A stretch of DNA of 37,912 nt, from positions 1 through 37,912 of the forward strand of contig DXIF01000106.1 in the NCBI GenBank assembly GCA_019113025.1. Direction: 5' to 3'. Positions 15,799-24,857 of the stretch are shown piece after piece (position 1 is the first letter of the stretch; each line of letters begins with the position of its first letter). Origin of the DNA: Candidatus Anaerobiospirillum stercoravium (GTDB taxonomy: Bacteria; Pseudomonadota; Gammaproteobacteria; Enterobacterales; Succinivibrionaceae). The translations under genes and the position numbers were made by a program. The notes beneath the pieces are model-generated. The model saw nothing but the letters and a program-made list of their open reading frames with translations, made no database searches and was not told the origin of the DNA.

Positions 15799-16896
15799 CT
15801 AATTGGTGGTGGAAGAGTGATCCCAGATTGAGACCTTATCGCGCAGCTGGCGCACGCTGCGGCGCTGGCGCTTCATGCCCAAGGACAGCATCAGGCTCAT
15901 GGTGCGCACACCCCAATTAGATTTGGCTGCAAGACGGCACAGGATAAAGAGGCGTTTGACGTTGCGCCGGGAGATCTTGTAATTGCACTCAGGATCCATG
16001 GGGTTGCGCGCAACCTTGCGCAGCAAGTACATCGCCATGGCGACGTTGGTGAGGCAAAACAGGCGCACGCCCGAGCTTTCTTTAGGCGAGAGAGTGCAGA
16101 TAAAGTCGATGGCGTCGTCTAGGTGGCCTTGGGTAAAGGCCACGTAGTCTAAGACCTCATCGCGCGTGGTCGCTGGCAGGAAGCTTGCGCCCCGCTGCGT
16201 GTCCTTAGCGCGATCGCGCAGAATATTGGTCAGCTGCAAGCCCTCACCAAAGCTGACCGCAAGCTCCATTAAGTCCTTTTTGTCGGCCTTGTGGTCGCTT
16301 AAGCTAAAGAGCTCAGCAAGCATCTCGCCCACTACGCCCGCCACAAAGTAGCAGTAATTGTCGACCTCATCTAAGTTCTCGATCTGCGGGTGCTCTAGGC
16401 TCTTGTTGAGCGAAGAGGCCATGCCGTGACCTAGGATCGAGACGCCGTGGCAGATGATTTCTTTGACCTCATCGGGGTAGGACAGAAGTAAGTTAATCAC
16501 CAGCTCAAGGTCAGCAATCAAGGCGACATCCTGCGGCGCTGAGCCCTCGTGGGTGAGTTCCAAGGCGCGCTGACGCAAGCCCATTAACACATCGTGCTGC
16601 TCAAACTCGTCGCCGGCCAAAAAGGAAAAGTCTGACAACCACGTGATCTTTTCGACCACGGGAGCCTGGACGTCATCCTCGACCGTATCAACAATGCGAC
16701 AAATCAGATACGCCAGGCTCACATAGTCCTTTAACGGGGCCGCCATAAACGGAATGGTGATGGCAAAGGAGCGGGAGACCTGATTTAAGTGGGAATAAAG
16801 AGCGCTCTGGCTTAAGACCGGGCCTTCGGAGGAATAAGCATAAACGCCCGTTTTGAGCGCAGAGTGTTTTGAAGTATGGGGAGGGTACGCGTCCAT
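15799..16896 (-). CDS. Squalene/phytoene synthase family protein
   Basis: Head-to-head prenyl synthase family (trans-isoprenyl diphosphate synthase, SQS/PSY type). Both aspartate-rich motifs are intact: DTVED (D70-D74) and LRDRAKD (D228-D232) within GLQLTNILRDRAKDTQRG. The family signature YCYFVAGVVGEMLAELF lies at about 181-197. It should therefore be able to bind two prenyl diphosphates and Mg2+. The product, squalene or a C30/C40 carotenoid precursor, cannot be told from sequence, and no desaturase, cyclase or hopanoid gene is nearby. The C-terminal 80 residues are basic (RRNVKRLF, GMKRQRRSVRQLRDK) without a membrane anchor. AGG five bases upstream and a good promoter support the start. 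It is transcribed alone. Confidence 0.88.
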   Translation of the reverse strand: MDAYPPHTSKHSALKTGVYAYSSEGPVLSQSALYSHLNQVSRSFAITIPFMAAPLKDYVSLAYLICRIVDTVEDDVQAPVVEKITWLSDFSFLAGDEFEQHDVLMGLRQRALELTHEGSAPQDVALIADLELVINLLLSYPDEVKEIICHGVSILGHGMASSLNKSLEHPQIENLDEVDNYCYFVAGVVGEMLAELFSLSDHKADKKDLMELAVSFGEGLQLTNILRDRAKDTQRGASFLPATTRDEVLDYVAFTQGHLDDAIDFICTLSPKESSGVRLFCLTNVAMAMYLLRKVARNPMDPECNYKISRRNVKRLFILCRLAAKSNWGVRTMSLMLSLGMKRQRRSVRQLRDKVSIWDHSSTTN

Positions 16897-16988
16897 ATGA
16901 CCTAAAGCAACAGATGACAGTCATGCGCCAGCGCGCTAGGAACTGCAAACCTTAAATCTAAGGGCACAACTAAGCGCGAGGCTTAACC

Positions 16989-17016
16989 ATTATAACAAGG
17001 AGCATGTGCGCCCCAA
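16989..17016 (-). promoter_or_regulatory. Sigma-70-type promoter of squalene-synthase-like gene
   Basis: On the minus strand TTGGGG, 16 bp, TATAAT. The -10 is a consensus match and lies about 95 bases before the start codon at 16896. Confidence 0.6.
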
Positions 17017-17131
17017 TTAGGCGGCGCCCACCTACGTTCAATTATGAGAGCACCGTCGGCGCCGACTAGGGCGCGGGCCTTGGTGGGCACAAGGACGCCT
17101 GCCACGCCACATCAGCACGTGTGCTTTGCCC

Positions 17132-17137
17132 TATAAT
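17132..17137 (+). promoter_or_regulatory. -10 box of the yciA promoter
   Basis: Consensus TATAAT followed by GGCCCT; the -35 region is poor. It lies about 90 bases upstream of the yciA start. Confidence 0.55.
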
Positions 17138-17227
17138 GGCCCTGATTGAGATCTGAGGTCCAAGCGGCACGCCGCGTTAGACCTTAAGCGTAGCGGTATG
17201 CTGCCGCGCAAGTGAGGATTGCTTTTC

Positions 17228-17809
17228 ATGGACGACATCAAAACTGAAGCTCAAGCAGATACTGCGGTGGCCGCCAGCGCCCCACACCTCAATAAGCCAC
17301 TGCCGCCGGTGGGCAGCAAAAAGGATATGAGTGCACACCCGCACCCACCTTTAGGCAATTTGTTGCTGCGCACCATGACCCTGCCGCGCGACACCAATCC
17401 GGCCGGTGACATCTTTGGTGGCTGGATCATGTCCCAGCTTGATATTGCCGGCGCCATCCTTGCCCGCGAGATTGCCCATGGCCGAGTCGTTACGGTCGCG
17501 GTCGACGCCATGAACTTCTTAAAGCCGGTCGAGGTGGGCGATGTGGTGTGCTGCTATGGCCACTGCATCAAGGTCGGCCGCACCTCGCTTAAGATCAGCC
17601 TAGAGCTGTGGGTCAAGAAGATCTACGAGCACACCGAGACCACGCGCGATTTAGTCACCGAGGCCTGCTTTACCTACGTGGCCGTGGGCGACGATGGACG
17701 GCCGCGCCCGCTGCCACCTGAGGCCCATATCATCGCCGAAAAGGGCATTGATGCGGGCACCATTGGCCTACATGCCGATGGCACCATCAAAAAGCCCGAG
17801 AGCTGCTAA
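17228..17809 (+). CDS. yciA: YciA-like acyl-CoA thioesterase
   Basis: Hotdog-fold thioesterase that hydrolyses acyl-CoA in the cytoplasm. The core from about residue 43 matches E. coli YciA closely: LLLRTMTLPRDTNPAGDIFG, GGWIMSQLDIAGAILAREIA, HGRVVTVAVDAMNFLKPVEV and GDVVCCYG. The catalytic Asp is the D of GDIFGG. About 40 extra Ala/Pro/His-rich residues precede the core, and about 20 follow it. The ATG at 17228 is preferred over a TTG three codons upstream; GAGG lies about 11 bases before it. It is a single gene, convergent with the TetR gene at 17932. Confidence 0.93.
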   Translation: MDDIKTEAQADTAVAASAPHLNKPLPPVGSKKDMSAHPHPPLGNLLLRTMTLPRDTNPAGDIFGGWIMSQLDIAGAILAREIAHGRVVTVAVDAMNFLKPVEVGDVVCCYGHCIKVGRTSLKISLELWVKKIYEHTETTRDLVTEACFTYVAVGDDGRPRPLPPEAHIIAEKGIDAGTIGLHADGTIKKPESC

Positions 17810-17836
17810 CAACGCATGCGACAACAGCGTGCTACA

Positions 17837-17920
17837 GCGCGGCGCGCGCCGCCCCCAGGCGTGCGGCGCGCGGGCAAGTGCGCCAAGTGGCACGTTAAAC
17901 GGCACGCCAAGCGGCACGCT
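17837..17920. repeat. Palindrome and degenerate 12-bp repeats between yciA and tetR
   Basis: A 14-bp palindrome GCGGCGCGCGCCGC (17837-17850) is followed by a degenerate 12-bp tandem array at 17885-17920 (AAGTGGCACGTT, AAACGGCACGCC, AAGCGGCACGCT) that continues with an imperfect unit to about 17938. The palindrome may act as a weak two-way terminator for the convergent genes. Confidence 0.7.
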
Positions 17921-17931
17921 AAGCGTGTATG

Positions 17932-18582
17932 CTAAGCGCTTGCCGCTTCGCGCTGCGGACGGCGCCGAAACTCGCCCAAGTGAGCGAAAGCGACATCGAC
18001 AATCTTGTAGTAATTGTCGCGATCAAAGAGATTGTTGGTGCGGTAGGCCAAGGAGAACTGCCCATCAACAATCGACTTTAAGTAAGTCGCAGCCAGCTTA
18101 ACATCGAGGTCTGCCGGGAGCTGACTGCGCGCAATAGCGTTGCGCAGCGCCGCCTCGATTGACATATTGGTCACCTTCAAAAACTCGATCATACGAATCC
18201 GAGCATCATCGTTCTCATCAGCCGCCATGATGTTGACCACGATATTGATGATGGCTGGACTGATCAAGAGCTCGGTATTCTCATGGAAGATGAGCTGCAT
18301 CCAGCGCTTGAGCAAGCCCAACGGATCGGAGGAATCGGGGTTGGCGGCGGCATAAAGCGTTGTGCGCAAATTAAGGCTCTTGGTCTGCGCCTCTAACAGC
18401 TCAATGAAAATGTCGTTTTTGTTCTCAAAGTGCCAGTAGATGGCACCGCGCGTGACGTTAGCCTCGCGCGCAATATCCGACAAGGATGCCTTGTCGATGC
18501 CCTTGGCAATGAAGATCTTGTTGGCCGCAGCCAAAATGCGCTGCTTGGTTGCTTGGGCATCTTCGTGAGTACGTTTGGACAT
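17932..18582 (-). CDS. TetR/AcrR-family repressor, first paralog
   Basis: Cytoplasmic repressor with an N-terminal TetR helix-turn-helix (about 12-58: QRILAAANKIFIAKGIDKAS then LSDIAREANVTRGAIYWHFE NKND) and an all-helical C-terminal ligand/dimer domain of the AcrR type. It is 216 residues, normal for the family. It shares the whole recognition helix region with the second TetR just upstream (VTRGAIYWHFENK in both), so both may read the same operator. A likely target is the acrAB promoter 1 kb away. AGGCGAG precedes the ATG at 18582. It could also control itself or other genes; no ligand can be inferred. Confidence 0.92.
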   Translation of the reverse strand: MSKRTHEDAQATKQRILAAANKIFIAKGIDKASLSDIAREANVTRGAIYWHFENKNDIFIELLEAQTKSLNLRTTLYAAANPDSSDPLGLLKRWMQLIFHENTELLISPAIINIVVNIMAADENDDARIRMIEFLKVTNMSIEAALRNAIARSQLPADLDVKLAATYLKSIVDGQFSLAYRTNNLFDRDNYYKIVDVAFAHLGEFRRRPQREAASA

Positions 18583-18643
18583 AATCTCGCCTTAATCAGC
18601 ACAACGTTAATCAGCACAAGGCTGAGTCCCCGCTAGCGCGCCG

Positions 18644-18751
18644 GGCCGCACGCTGAGCCGAGCGCCAGGCCGGACGCTAGGCCAAACGCAGGGCCGAGCG
18701 CCAAGCCGAACGTCGAGCCGGACGCCGGGCCGCACGCTAAGCCGCACGCCG
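18644..18751. repeat. Nine degenerate 12-bp tandem repeats between the two tetR genes
   Basis: Nine consecutive 12-bp units with consensus close to GGCCGCACGCTA or AGCCGAACGCCG occupy 108 bp of the 187-bp gap between the two repressor genes. Units keep GCCG and an ACGC or GCGC core but vary elsewhere. There is no reading frame with a start, so this is a minisatellite-like intergenic array. Confidence 0.85.
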
Positions 18752-18769
18752 CCGGTAGCGGCGCCGCCT

Positions 18770-19405
18770 TTAGCGCTGCGCTGGTGCTTGCAAATCGTTG
18801 AAGTGATGGAACATGGTCTCGATAATGAGCTTATTGCTCTGATACGGCGCTATGTGGGTGCCATCGCGTAAGGCCATAACGAGCCCTAACAAGGTGCCTT
18901 GCAAGTAGGCCGCAGCCATCCTAGCGTCAACTCTCGGTGACAGCTGGCCGAGGGCTATGGCACGCTTGAACGCGTCTTGCAGCATCTGCTGCACCCCTTC
19001 AATCAGCTCAATTAAGCGCGACTGTACCTCATTGGTGACCTCGGAGGCCATGACCTGCTGCAAGATGTCGCCTAGGGGCGAGACGATAAAGTTCTCGGTG
19101 TCAGACTGAAAGTGCAGCAAGGCCCACTTTTGAATCATGCCTAGCGGGTCACGTTGGTCTTCAGCTAAGGCTGAGCGCAAGGTCGGCAACAAGTTAAGCC
19201 GCTCTAAGCGGTCTTCGAGCAAGGCGGCCAAGAGCTCGCCTTTGTTTTCAAAGTGCCAATAAATGGCACCGCGGGTCACTTGCGCCGCGCGCGCGATATC
19301 CGACAACGTGGTCTTAGCGTAGCCCTTGGAGGTAAAGACCTCATTGGCCGCAGTTAAGATGTTGAACTTGGTTTGCTGCGCTTCCTCATAAGTTTTCTTG
19401 GACAT
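18770..19405 (-). CDS. TetR/AcrR-family repressor, second paralog
   Basis: 211-residue AcrR-type repressor. The helix-turn-helix (FNILTAANEVFTSKGYAKTT, LSDIARAAQVTRGAIYWHFE) is very like that of the neighbour downstream, and both start MSK-T-E-AQ-TK, pointing to a tandem gene duplication with divergence of the C-terminal ligand domains. AAGG nine bases before the ATG at 19405 supports the start. It is divergent from acrA and nearest to the acrA operators, so it is the best candidate for the local repressor. Which paralog binds, and what it senses, is not visible. Confidence 0.93.
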   Translation of the reverse strand: MSKKTYEEAQQTKFNILTAANEVFTSKGYAKTTLSDIARAAQVTRGAIYWHFENKGELLAALLEDRLERLNLLPTLRSALAEDQRDPLGMIQKWALLHFQSDTENFIVSPLGDILQQVMASEVTNEVQSRLIELIEGVQQMLQDAFKRAIALGQLSPRVDARMAAAYLQGTLLGLVMALRDGTHIAPYQSNKLIIETMFHHFNDLQAPAQR

Positions 19406-19583
19406 AAATCGCTGCCTTAAGCTGACTGCCCCTTAGCTACCAGTGACTCACCGCTGGCACCAACACTGCCGTAAGCAAGTCATTTGCGCCATACTTGCAG
19501 GTAAACAGTGCGGCGCGGCTCGCCCCAAATGACGCCGTGCACGATGCCGGGGACAGGCCCGGCGGCGCGAATTTTTCAAACAT

Positions 19584-19601
19584 ACATACAAGTCTGTATG
19601 T
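19584..19601. promoter_or_regulatory. TetR/AcrR-type operator 1 upstream of acrA
   Basis: ACATACA-agtc-TGTATGT, a perfect 7-bp-arm palindrome, covers the -35 region of the TATAAT at 19614-19619. It strongly resembles the known E. coli AcrR operator style (TACATACA...TGTATGTA), which is established knowledge. Flanking AAACATACA/TGTATGTTT extends an alternative 9-bp pairing. Confidence 0.75.
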
Positions 19602-19613
19602 TTACATTAAGCG

Positions 19614-19619
19614 TATAAT
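19614..19619 (+). promoter_or_regulatory. -10 box of the acrAB promoter
   Basis: Consensus TATAAT between the two palindromes, so a repressor on either would block polymerase. The start point would be near 19626, giving an acrA leader of about 600 bases. The -35 is hidden in operator 1 and is poor. Confidence 0.6.
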
Positions 19620-19635
19620 AGGCCACGTGCTAGCA

Positions 19636-19652
19636 ACATTCAAGCTGTATGT
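19636..19652. promoter_or_regulatory. TetR/AcrR-type operator 2 just after the acrA start point
   Basis: ACATTCA-agc-TGTATGT. Compared with operator 1 it has one base change and one base deleted in the spacer, and the following TTTA is shared. The centres are about 51-52 bp apart, close to five helical turns. Confidence 0.65.
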
Positions 19653-20224
19653 TTAGATCCAACAAAATTAGTGCAAAAGCTAGTAACGATGCGGCAGCAA
19701 CCGTTTGCACCGGCACCAGCAAGGCCCTCAACTTAGAGGCTAATACCTACGGTTGGGATAAACAGTTGGACCCCACGGTTAGGACCTGCGGTTACCGCGT
19801 AAGGTCCGCTGCGCCCGCGCGGCTCCCGCACTGCCGCGGCAGCGCGGATACGGCAGCCGGATGCGGCCCCGCTCCTAAGTTTGGGCTAGGTTTGGCCTAA
19901 GCAAGTGCTCTATTTTGGGACGCGCCGCGGCCTAGTTAGCAATTTACTAACAACTAGTTCCATTTTGATTGGGTCTAAGCGGTTAGCACTGATATGTTAA
20001 TAGCCCCCTAAAAGCGCTTACAGGCCCAGAGCTATGCGCTTGGTCACTGTTCCTTGTTGTTTTTGGCACAATGAGGCGACGCTTTAGGCTTCGGTAGATG
20101 TTCTCCTCGTCCTAAAACTGTGGGCAGGATGAAGGTCAAGCCGCGCTAGAGCGGCACAATGTGCGCTCAAGGATTGAGCGCAGCGGTGCTTGCTCTTTAC
20201 TTTTTTGCACAAGGATTATCAGGT
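19653..20224 (+). other. Long structured leader upstream of acrA
   Basis: If transcription starts near 19626 this is the untranslated leader. It holds possible stems: GGACCT-GCGG...CCGC-AGGTCC at about 19782-19807, CTGCCGCGGCAG near 19830, GCCGC/GCGGC at 20140-20155 and GCGCTCAA/TTGAGCGC at 20163-20181. The last two sit just before the acrA ribosome site. An ATG at 19649 opens an 83-codon frame with no ribosome-binding site; I do not call it a gene. A second promoter inside the region cannot be excluded. Confidence 0.4.
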
Positions 20225-21427
20225 ATGTTCCTGTCTCACATTCACCACCAGCATCTGGTGCCGGGCGTTGCCATCAGCGCTTTGGCAGCAGCGGTGCTAC
20301 TTTCAGGCTGCGGTCAGGAAGCTCCTGCGCCTCAAGCGCAAGCAACTCCAGTGGATGTCGCCGTGGTTAAAACCATGGAAGTGCCGATTGTCTCGAATCT
20401 GACTGGACGTGTTAGCTCCACTCGCGTCGCCGAAGTCCGCCCTCAAGTCTCAGGCATCATTCAACAACGCCTGTTTGTCGAGGGCTCAACGGTCAATCAA
20501 GGCGAACAGCTCTATCAGATCGATCCTGCCTTGTATCAGGCCCAAGTTAGCAGCGCGGAGGCTAACTTAAAGAGTGCGCAAGCCAATCTCTACGCTACCA
20601 AGTTACGCGCCGATCGCTATCGCCAGCTGCTGTCGAACAAGGCTGTAAGTAAGCAAGATTACGACGATGCCCAGGCGGCGTACCTGCAAGCTGATGCGGC
20701 AGTTAAGGCGGCGGAAGCTTCATTAGAGACAGCGAACATCAACCTTGCCTATACCAAGGTTTACGCCCCAATCTCGGGCCGTATCTCCAAGTCCAACGTC
20801 ACCGAGGGTGCGTTAGTTAACGCCTCGCAAGCTGAGCCTTTGACCACGATTCAACAGCTTGACCCCATGTACGTGGATCTTGGCCAAACGGTCGAAGACC
20901 ACTTAGCCCTGCGCCAAGCCATCGCTACCGGTAACTTTAAGACCAACGACGGCAAGGCCCCAGTTGATATCTACTTCTCCAACGGCCAAAAGTATAACCA
21001 CCAAGGTTTACTGGAGTTCTCGGACGTCACTGTCGACGAGACCACCGGCATGGTTAACTTACGTGCCATCGTGCCTAACCCGGAGCAAACCTTACTGCCG
21101 GGCATGTTCTTGCGCGGTGACTTACACGAAGGTGTTATCCCTAACGCTGTCGTCATCCCTCAGGCTGCAGTCATCCGTGAAGCCGGTGGCTTAAGCTATG
21201 TTTACACCATCGACGAGAACAATTTAGCCCAGCGTTCCATCATCGAAATTGCCACCGAGTACGACGGCTACTACGTCATCTCCAAGGGCTTGAAGGTCGG
21301 TGATCGCGTCGTCTCTTCGAACCTGCAGAAGATCCGTTCCGGTGCTGAAGTCACTGAAGCTCAGGATGCCCCACAAGGCGCTGAAACCGCAGCTGCCGCG
21401 AGCGCTGACGGCAACGCCGACGCCTAG
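20225..21427 (+). CDS. acrA: AcrA-like periplasmic adaptor lipoprotein of an RND efflux pump
   Basis: Membrane-fusion protein linking an inner-membrane RND pump to an outer-membrane TolC channel. From the ATG at 20225 it begins with a lipoprotein signal ending in LLSGC (about 22-26), as in AcrA/MexA. The barrel-sandwich half-motifs (VRPQVSGIIQQRLFVEGSTV and TKVYAPISGRISKSNVTEGA), the helical hairpin between them, the beta-barrel (LLPGMFLRGDL) and the membrane-proximal domain follow in order. At 400 residues it matches E. coli AcrA. The frame could extend to 20159, but AAGGA before 20225 and the lipobox geometry favour 20225. acrB follows after 139 bp. Expression is probably under the TetR operators at 19584-19652. 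Confidence 0.94.
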   Translation: MFLSHIHHQHLVPGVAISALAAAVLLSGCGQEAPAPQAQATPVDVAVVKTMEVPIVSNLTGRVSSTRVAEVRPQVSGIIQQRLFVEGSTVNQGEQLYQIDPALYQAQVSSAEANLKSAQANLYATKLRADRYRQLLSNKAVSKQDYDDAQAAYLQADAAVKAAEASLETANINLAYTKVYAPISGRISKSNVTEGALVNASQAEPLTTIQQLDPMYVDLGQTVEDHLALRQAIATGNFKTNDGKAPVDIYFSNGQKYNHQGLLEFSDVTVDETTGMVNLRAIVPNPEQTLLPGMFLRGDLHEGVIPNAVVIPQAAVIREAGGLSYVYTIDENNLAQRSIIEIATEYDGYYVISKGLKVGDRVVSSNLQKIRSGAEVTEAQDAPQGAETAAAASADGNADA

Positions 21428-21566
21428 TGCGCCGACCGTGCTAACGCCTAGTGCGCCAACGCTTAGTGCGCAAGGGCAGGCGCCCCGCGCGCTGCGCCCC
21501 ACGGCGTGGGCCGACCACGCATCCTAACTTCACCCATGATGAAGCCCCGATGGGGGTGAGTAATTT

Positions 21567-24500
21567 ATGTCACGTTTCTTTATCAATCGCCCGATCTTTG
21601 CGTGGGTTATCGCGATTGTCATCATGCTGGCAGGCTTGGTCTCCGTCTTTACCTTGCCTGTGTCGCAGTACCCGACCATCGCGCCGCCTGCGGTATCGAT
21701 TCGTGCTAGCTACCCTGGTGCGGATGCATCGACGGTAGAACGCTCGGTGACCCAGATTATCGAGCAAAACATGACGGGTCTGGACGGCTACATGTATATG
21801 TCAGCCAGTTCTGACTCCTACGGTAACTCCTCGATCACCATTACCTTCGAGCCAGGAACCAACGCTGATATTGCTCAAGTTCAAGTCCAAAACAAGCTGC
21901 AACAAACGCAATCGCAGTTACCAACCGTAGTCCAGCAAAACGGCGTTAACGTTTCCAAGTCGACTGATGCCTTCTTGATGGTGGTAGGTTTAAATGCGAT
22001 CGATGGCCTGCACGATAACACCGACTTGTCCGACTACATCTATGCCAACATCAATGAGCCATTAGCTCGTGTCGCCGGCGTCGGTGACTTGATGGTATTC
22101 GGTTCTGAGTACGCGATGCGTATTTGGTTAGACCCAGAAAAGCTGACCAACTATGCGATCTCGGTGTCTGAGGTTACCGCCGCTATTACGGCACAAAACG
22201 CTCAAGTTACCTATGGTTCCTTAGGTGGTACCCCAGCCGTTAAAGGCCAGCAATACGCCTATACCATCACCGGTCAAAAGCGTTTAGAGAATGTTGAACA
22301 ATTTGAAAACATCCTCTTGCGCGTTAACACCGATGGTACCAAGGTCCGTTTGGCTGACGTTGCACGCATTGAGCTGGGTTCTGAGAGCTATCAGATCAGC
22401 GCCACCCACAATGGCAAGCCATCGTCGGGCCTGGCCATTCGTTTGGCCTCGGGCGCGAACGCCCTTGATACCGCCGAGCGCGTTAAGGCCCTGATGGCAA
22501 ACCTGGAGCAATACTTCCCAGAGTGGATTGAGCTTAATTACCCATACGACACCACGGACTTTATTAAGGTCTCGATCAACGAAGTTATGCACACCTTAAT
22601 CGAAGCTATCGTCTTGGTAGTTTTGATTATGTACCTGTTCTTGCAGAACTTCCGCGCCACCTTGATCCCATCGATCACGGTGCCAGTTGTGCTCTTGGGT
22701 ACCTTCGCCATCATGTCGGCCTTAGGCTTCTCGATTAATACCTTGACCATGTTCGGCCTCGTGCTCGCGATCGGCTTGTTAGTTGACGACGCGATCGTGG
22801 TGGTCGAAAACGTCGAACGTATTATGGAAGAAGAGCATCTGCCGCCGCGCCACGCCACCATTAAGTCGATGGACCAGATTACCGGTGCGTTAATCGGTAT
22901 TGCGCTGGTGCTCTCGGCGGTATTCATCCCAATGGCCTTCTTCGGCGGTTCGACTGGTGTTATTTACCGTCAGTTCTCGATTACCATCGTATCGGCGATG
23001 GTGCTCTCGGTCTTAGTCGCATTAATTCTGACCCCAGCCCTGTGCGCCACCATGCTCCAATCTCATGAAGAGCGTGCAGCCCAGCCTAAGAACAAGCTCT
23101 TAGCGGGCATCATGGGGGTATGGAATAAGCTCATGACCCCGCTCAACAAGTTCTTTACCATGTTCAACCATGGTTTCGAGCGTTTCTCGTTGAGCTACCA
23201 GCACCACGTAAGTAAGGTGGTCCACCAATTAAAACGCCAAGTCGTAGCCTACTTGGTCATCTGCGGCGCTTTAGTCTTCTGCTTCACGCGCATTCCATCG
23301 GCCTTCTTACCAAACGAAGACCAAGGTGTGCTCATGGCGATGATTAACTTGCCATCAGGTGCCACCGTTGAGAAGACCACGGCCGCAATCTCCAAGGTGT
23401 CGAACTATTTCTTCACCAATGAAGCAGAGAACATCGACACCATCATGGCGATCACCGGCTTCTCGTTCTCGGGCTCGGGCCAAAACGCTGGTATGGCCTT
23501 CTTAAAGCTCAAGGATTGGTCGCTGCGCCAACGCTCCGATCAGCATGCTGACGCCATCGTTAACCGTGCTTACATGCCGCTGTTAGGGATTCGCGAGGGC
23601 TTAGCCTTTGCGTTCAACCTGCCAGCAATTCCAGAGCTGGGCATCGCCTCGGGCTTTGACCTGTACTTACAGGATAATGGCGGCGCAGGTCACGCTGAAC
23701 TGACGCGCGTGCGCCAAGAGTACATCTACGCTGCGCAGCAATCGCCGCTTCTGATGCAGGTACGTGCAAACGGTCAGGATGACCAACCGCAGTTCAAGCT
23801 CGAGATCGATTACGAAAAGGCCTTGGCCTTGGGTCTGAGCGTCAACGACATCAATACCACCTTGTCGGTGGCTTGGGGTTCGGCCTACGTCGACAACTTC
23901 ATGGAGCGGAGCCGCGTTAAGAAGGTTTTCGTCCAAGCTGAAGCCGATGCCCGTATGACCGAGCTCGACCTCAACAAGTGGTACGTACGTAATGCCTCAG
24001 GCCAAATGGTGCCATGCTCGGCCTTCATCACGACCTCATGGGATTACGGTTCGCCGCGCTTAGAGCGCTTTAACGGTGTCGGTGCGATGAACATTCAAGG
24101 CGCGCCAGCTGCAGGCGTCTCGACCGGTGAGGCGATGGCCGAGATGGAGCGCATTGCCGCTGAGGTGCTGCCGCCAGGCTTTGGTATCTCGTGGACCGGC
24201 GTTTCGTTCCAAGAGCGTCTGTCGGGCACCCAAGCGCCACTGCTGTACTCGGTTTCGCTGTTAATCGTGTTCTTATCGCTCGCGGCCCTGTACGAGTCGT
24301 GGTCGATTCCATTTGCGGTAATGCTGGTAGTACCACTGGGTATTATCGGTGCGGTGTTAGCAGCGCTCATCACCCAATACGTCCCGGTTCAGACCGTCTT
24401 GAGTAACGACGTTTACTTCCAAGTAGGTCTATTAACCACGGTGGGTCTATCGGCCAAGAACGCGATCTTGATTGTAGAGTTCGCCAAAGAGCTCTATGAC

Positions 24501-24857
24501 AAGGGCAATCGCTTAACTGAGGCGGTAATTGAGGCGGCCCGTATTCGTCTGCGCCCAATTATCATGACCTCGGCCGCGTTCGTATTAGGTGTATTGCCGC
24601 TGGCCGTTTCCTCGGGCGCGGGTGCCGCCGGTCGTAACGAAATCGGTATCTGCGTCATCGGCGGTATGCTCTCGGCCACCATCTTGGCGATCTTCTTTGT
24701 GCCGGTCTTCTTCGTCTTAGTCATGAGATACTTCACCAAGTACATCCCAGCTGACCAAAAGAAGAAGATGGCTGAGGCCGAGGAAGCCCGCATCCGGGCG
24801 CGCCAACAAAAGGCCTTAGAGGAGGCAGCGCGCAAGACGCCACCTGCTAACTCATAA
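21567..24857 (+). CDS. acrB: AcrB-like RND multidrug efflux transporter (HAE1 family)
   Basis: Proton-driven inner-membrane pump exporting hydrophobic and amphiphilic compounds through the AcrA-TolC tripartite channel. It is 1096 residues with the standard start [20 protein letters not shown]. The proton relay is visible: D407 and D408 in [15 protein letters not shown] (same numbers as E. coli) and K964 in [20 protein letters not shown], followed by [14 protein letters not shown]. Two duplicated halves, each with six helices and large periplasmic loops, are complete. The last 35 residues are a charged KKK/EEAR tail. GGGGGTGAG precedes the ATG. No tolC homologue is in the window, so the outer channel must be encoded elsewhere. 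Substrates cannot be predicted. Confidence 0.97.
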   Translation: MSRFFINRPIFAWVIAIVIMLAGLVSVFTLPVSQYPTIAPPAVSIRASYPGADASTVERSVTQIIEQNMTGLDGYMYMSASSDSYGNSSITITFEPGTNADIAQVQVQNKLQQTQSQLPTVVQQNGVNVSKSTDAFLMVVGLNAIDGLHDNTDLSDYIYANINEPLARVAGVGDLMVFGSEYAMRIWLDPEKLTNYAISVSEVTAAITAQNAQVTYGSLGGTPAVKGQQYAYTITGQKRLENVEQFENILLRVNTDGTKVRLADVARIELGSESYQISATHNGKPSSGLAIRLASGANALDTAERVKALMANLEQYFPEWIELNYPYDTTDFIKVSINEVMHTLIEAIVLVVLIMYLFLQNFRATLIPSITVPVVLLGTFAIMSALGFSINTLTMFGLVLAIGLLVDDAIVVVENVERIMEEEHLPPRHATIKSMDQITGALIGIALVLSAVFIPMAFFGGSTGVIYRQFSITIVSAMVLSVLVALILTPALCATMLQSHEERAAQPKNKLLAGIMGVWNKLMTPLNKFFTMFNHGFERFSLSYQHHVSKVVHQLKRQVVAYLVICGALVFCFTRIPSAFLPNEDQGVLMAMINLPSGATVEKTTAAISKVSNYFFTNEAENIDTIMAITGFSFSGSGQNAGMAFLKLKDWSLRQRSDQHADAIVNRAYMPLLGIREGLAFAFNLPAIPELGIASGFDLYLQDNGGAGHAELTRVRQEYIYAAQQSPLLMQVRANGQDDQPQFKLEIDYEKALALGLSVNDINTTLSVAWGSAYVDNFMERSRVKKVFVQAEADARMTELDLNKWYVRNASGQMVPCSAFITTSWDYGSPRLERFNGVGAMNIQGAPAAGVSTGEAMAEMERIAAEVLPPGFGISWTGVSFQERLSGTQAPLLYSVSLLIVFLSLAALYESWSIPFAVMLVVPLGIIGAVLAALITQYVPVQTVLSNDVYFQVGLLTTVGLSAKNAILIVEFAKELYDKGNRLTEAVIEAARIRLRPIIMTSAAFVLGVLPLAVSSGAGAAGRNEIGICVIGGMLSATILAIFFVPVFFVLVMRYFTKYIPADQKKKMAEAEEARIRARQQKALEEAARKTPPANS

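Larger units (their letters stand above)
16897..17227. other. Divergent region between squalene-synthase-like gene and yciA
   Basis: 331 bp without a gene, holding two divergent promoters listed separately at 16989-17016 (minus) and 17132-17137 (plus). Between them lie GC-rich GGCGGCGCC/GGCGCC palindromic bits at about 17020-17070. Confidence 0.5.

Noticed and set aside
19649-19900. 83-codon ORF in the acrA leader
   Set aside because: No ribosome site; its ATG lies inside the second operator and its second half has unusual codons and cysteines. Kept only as a remark on the leader.
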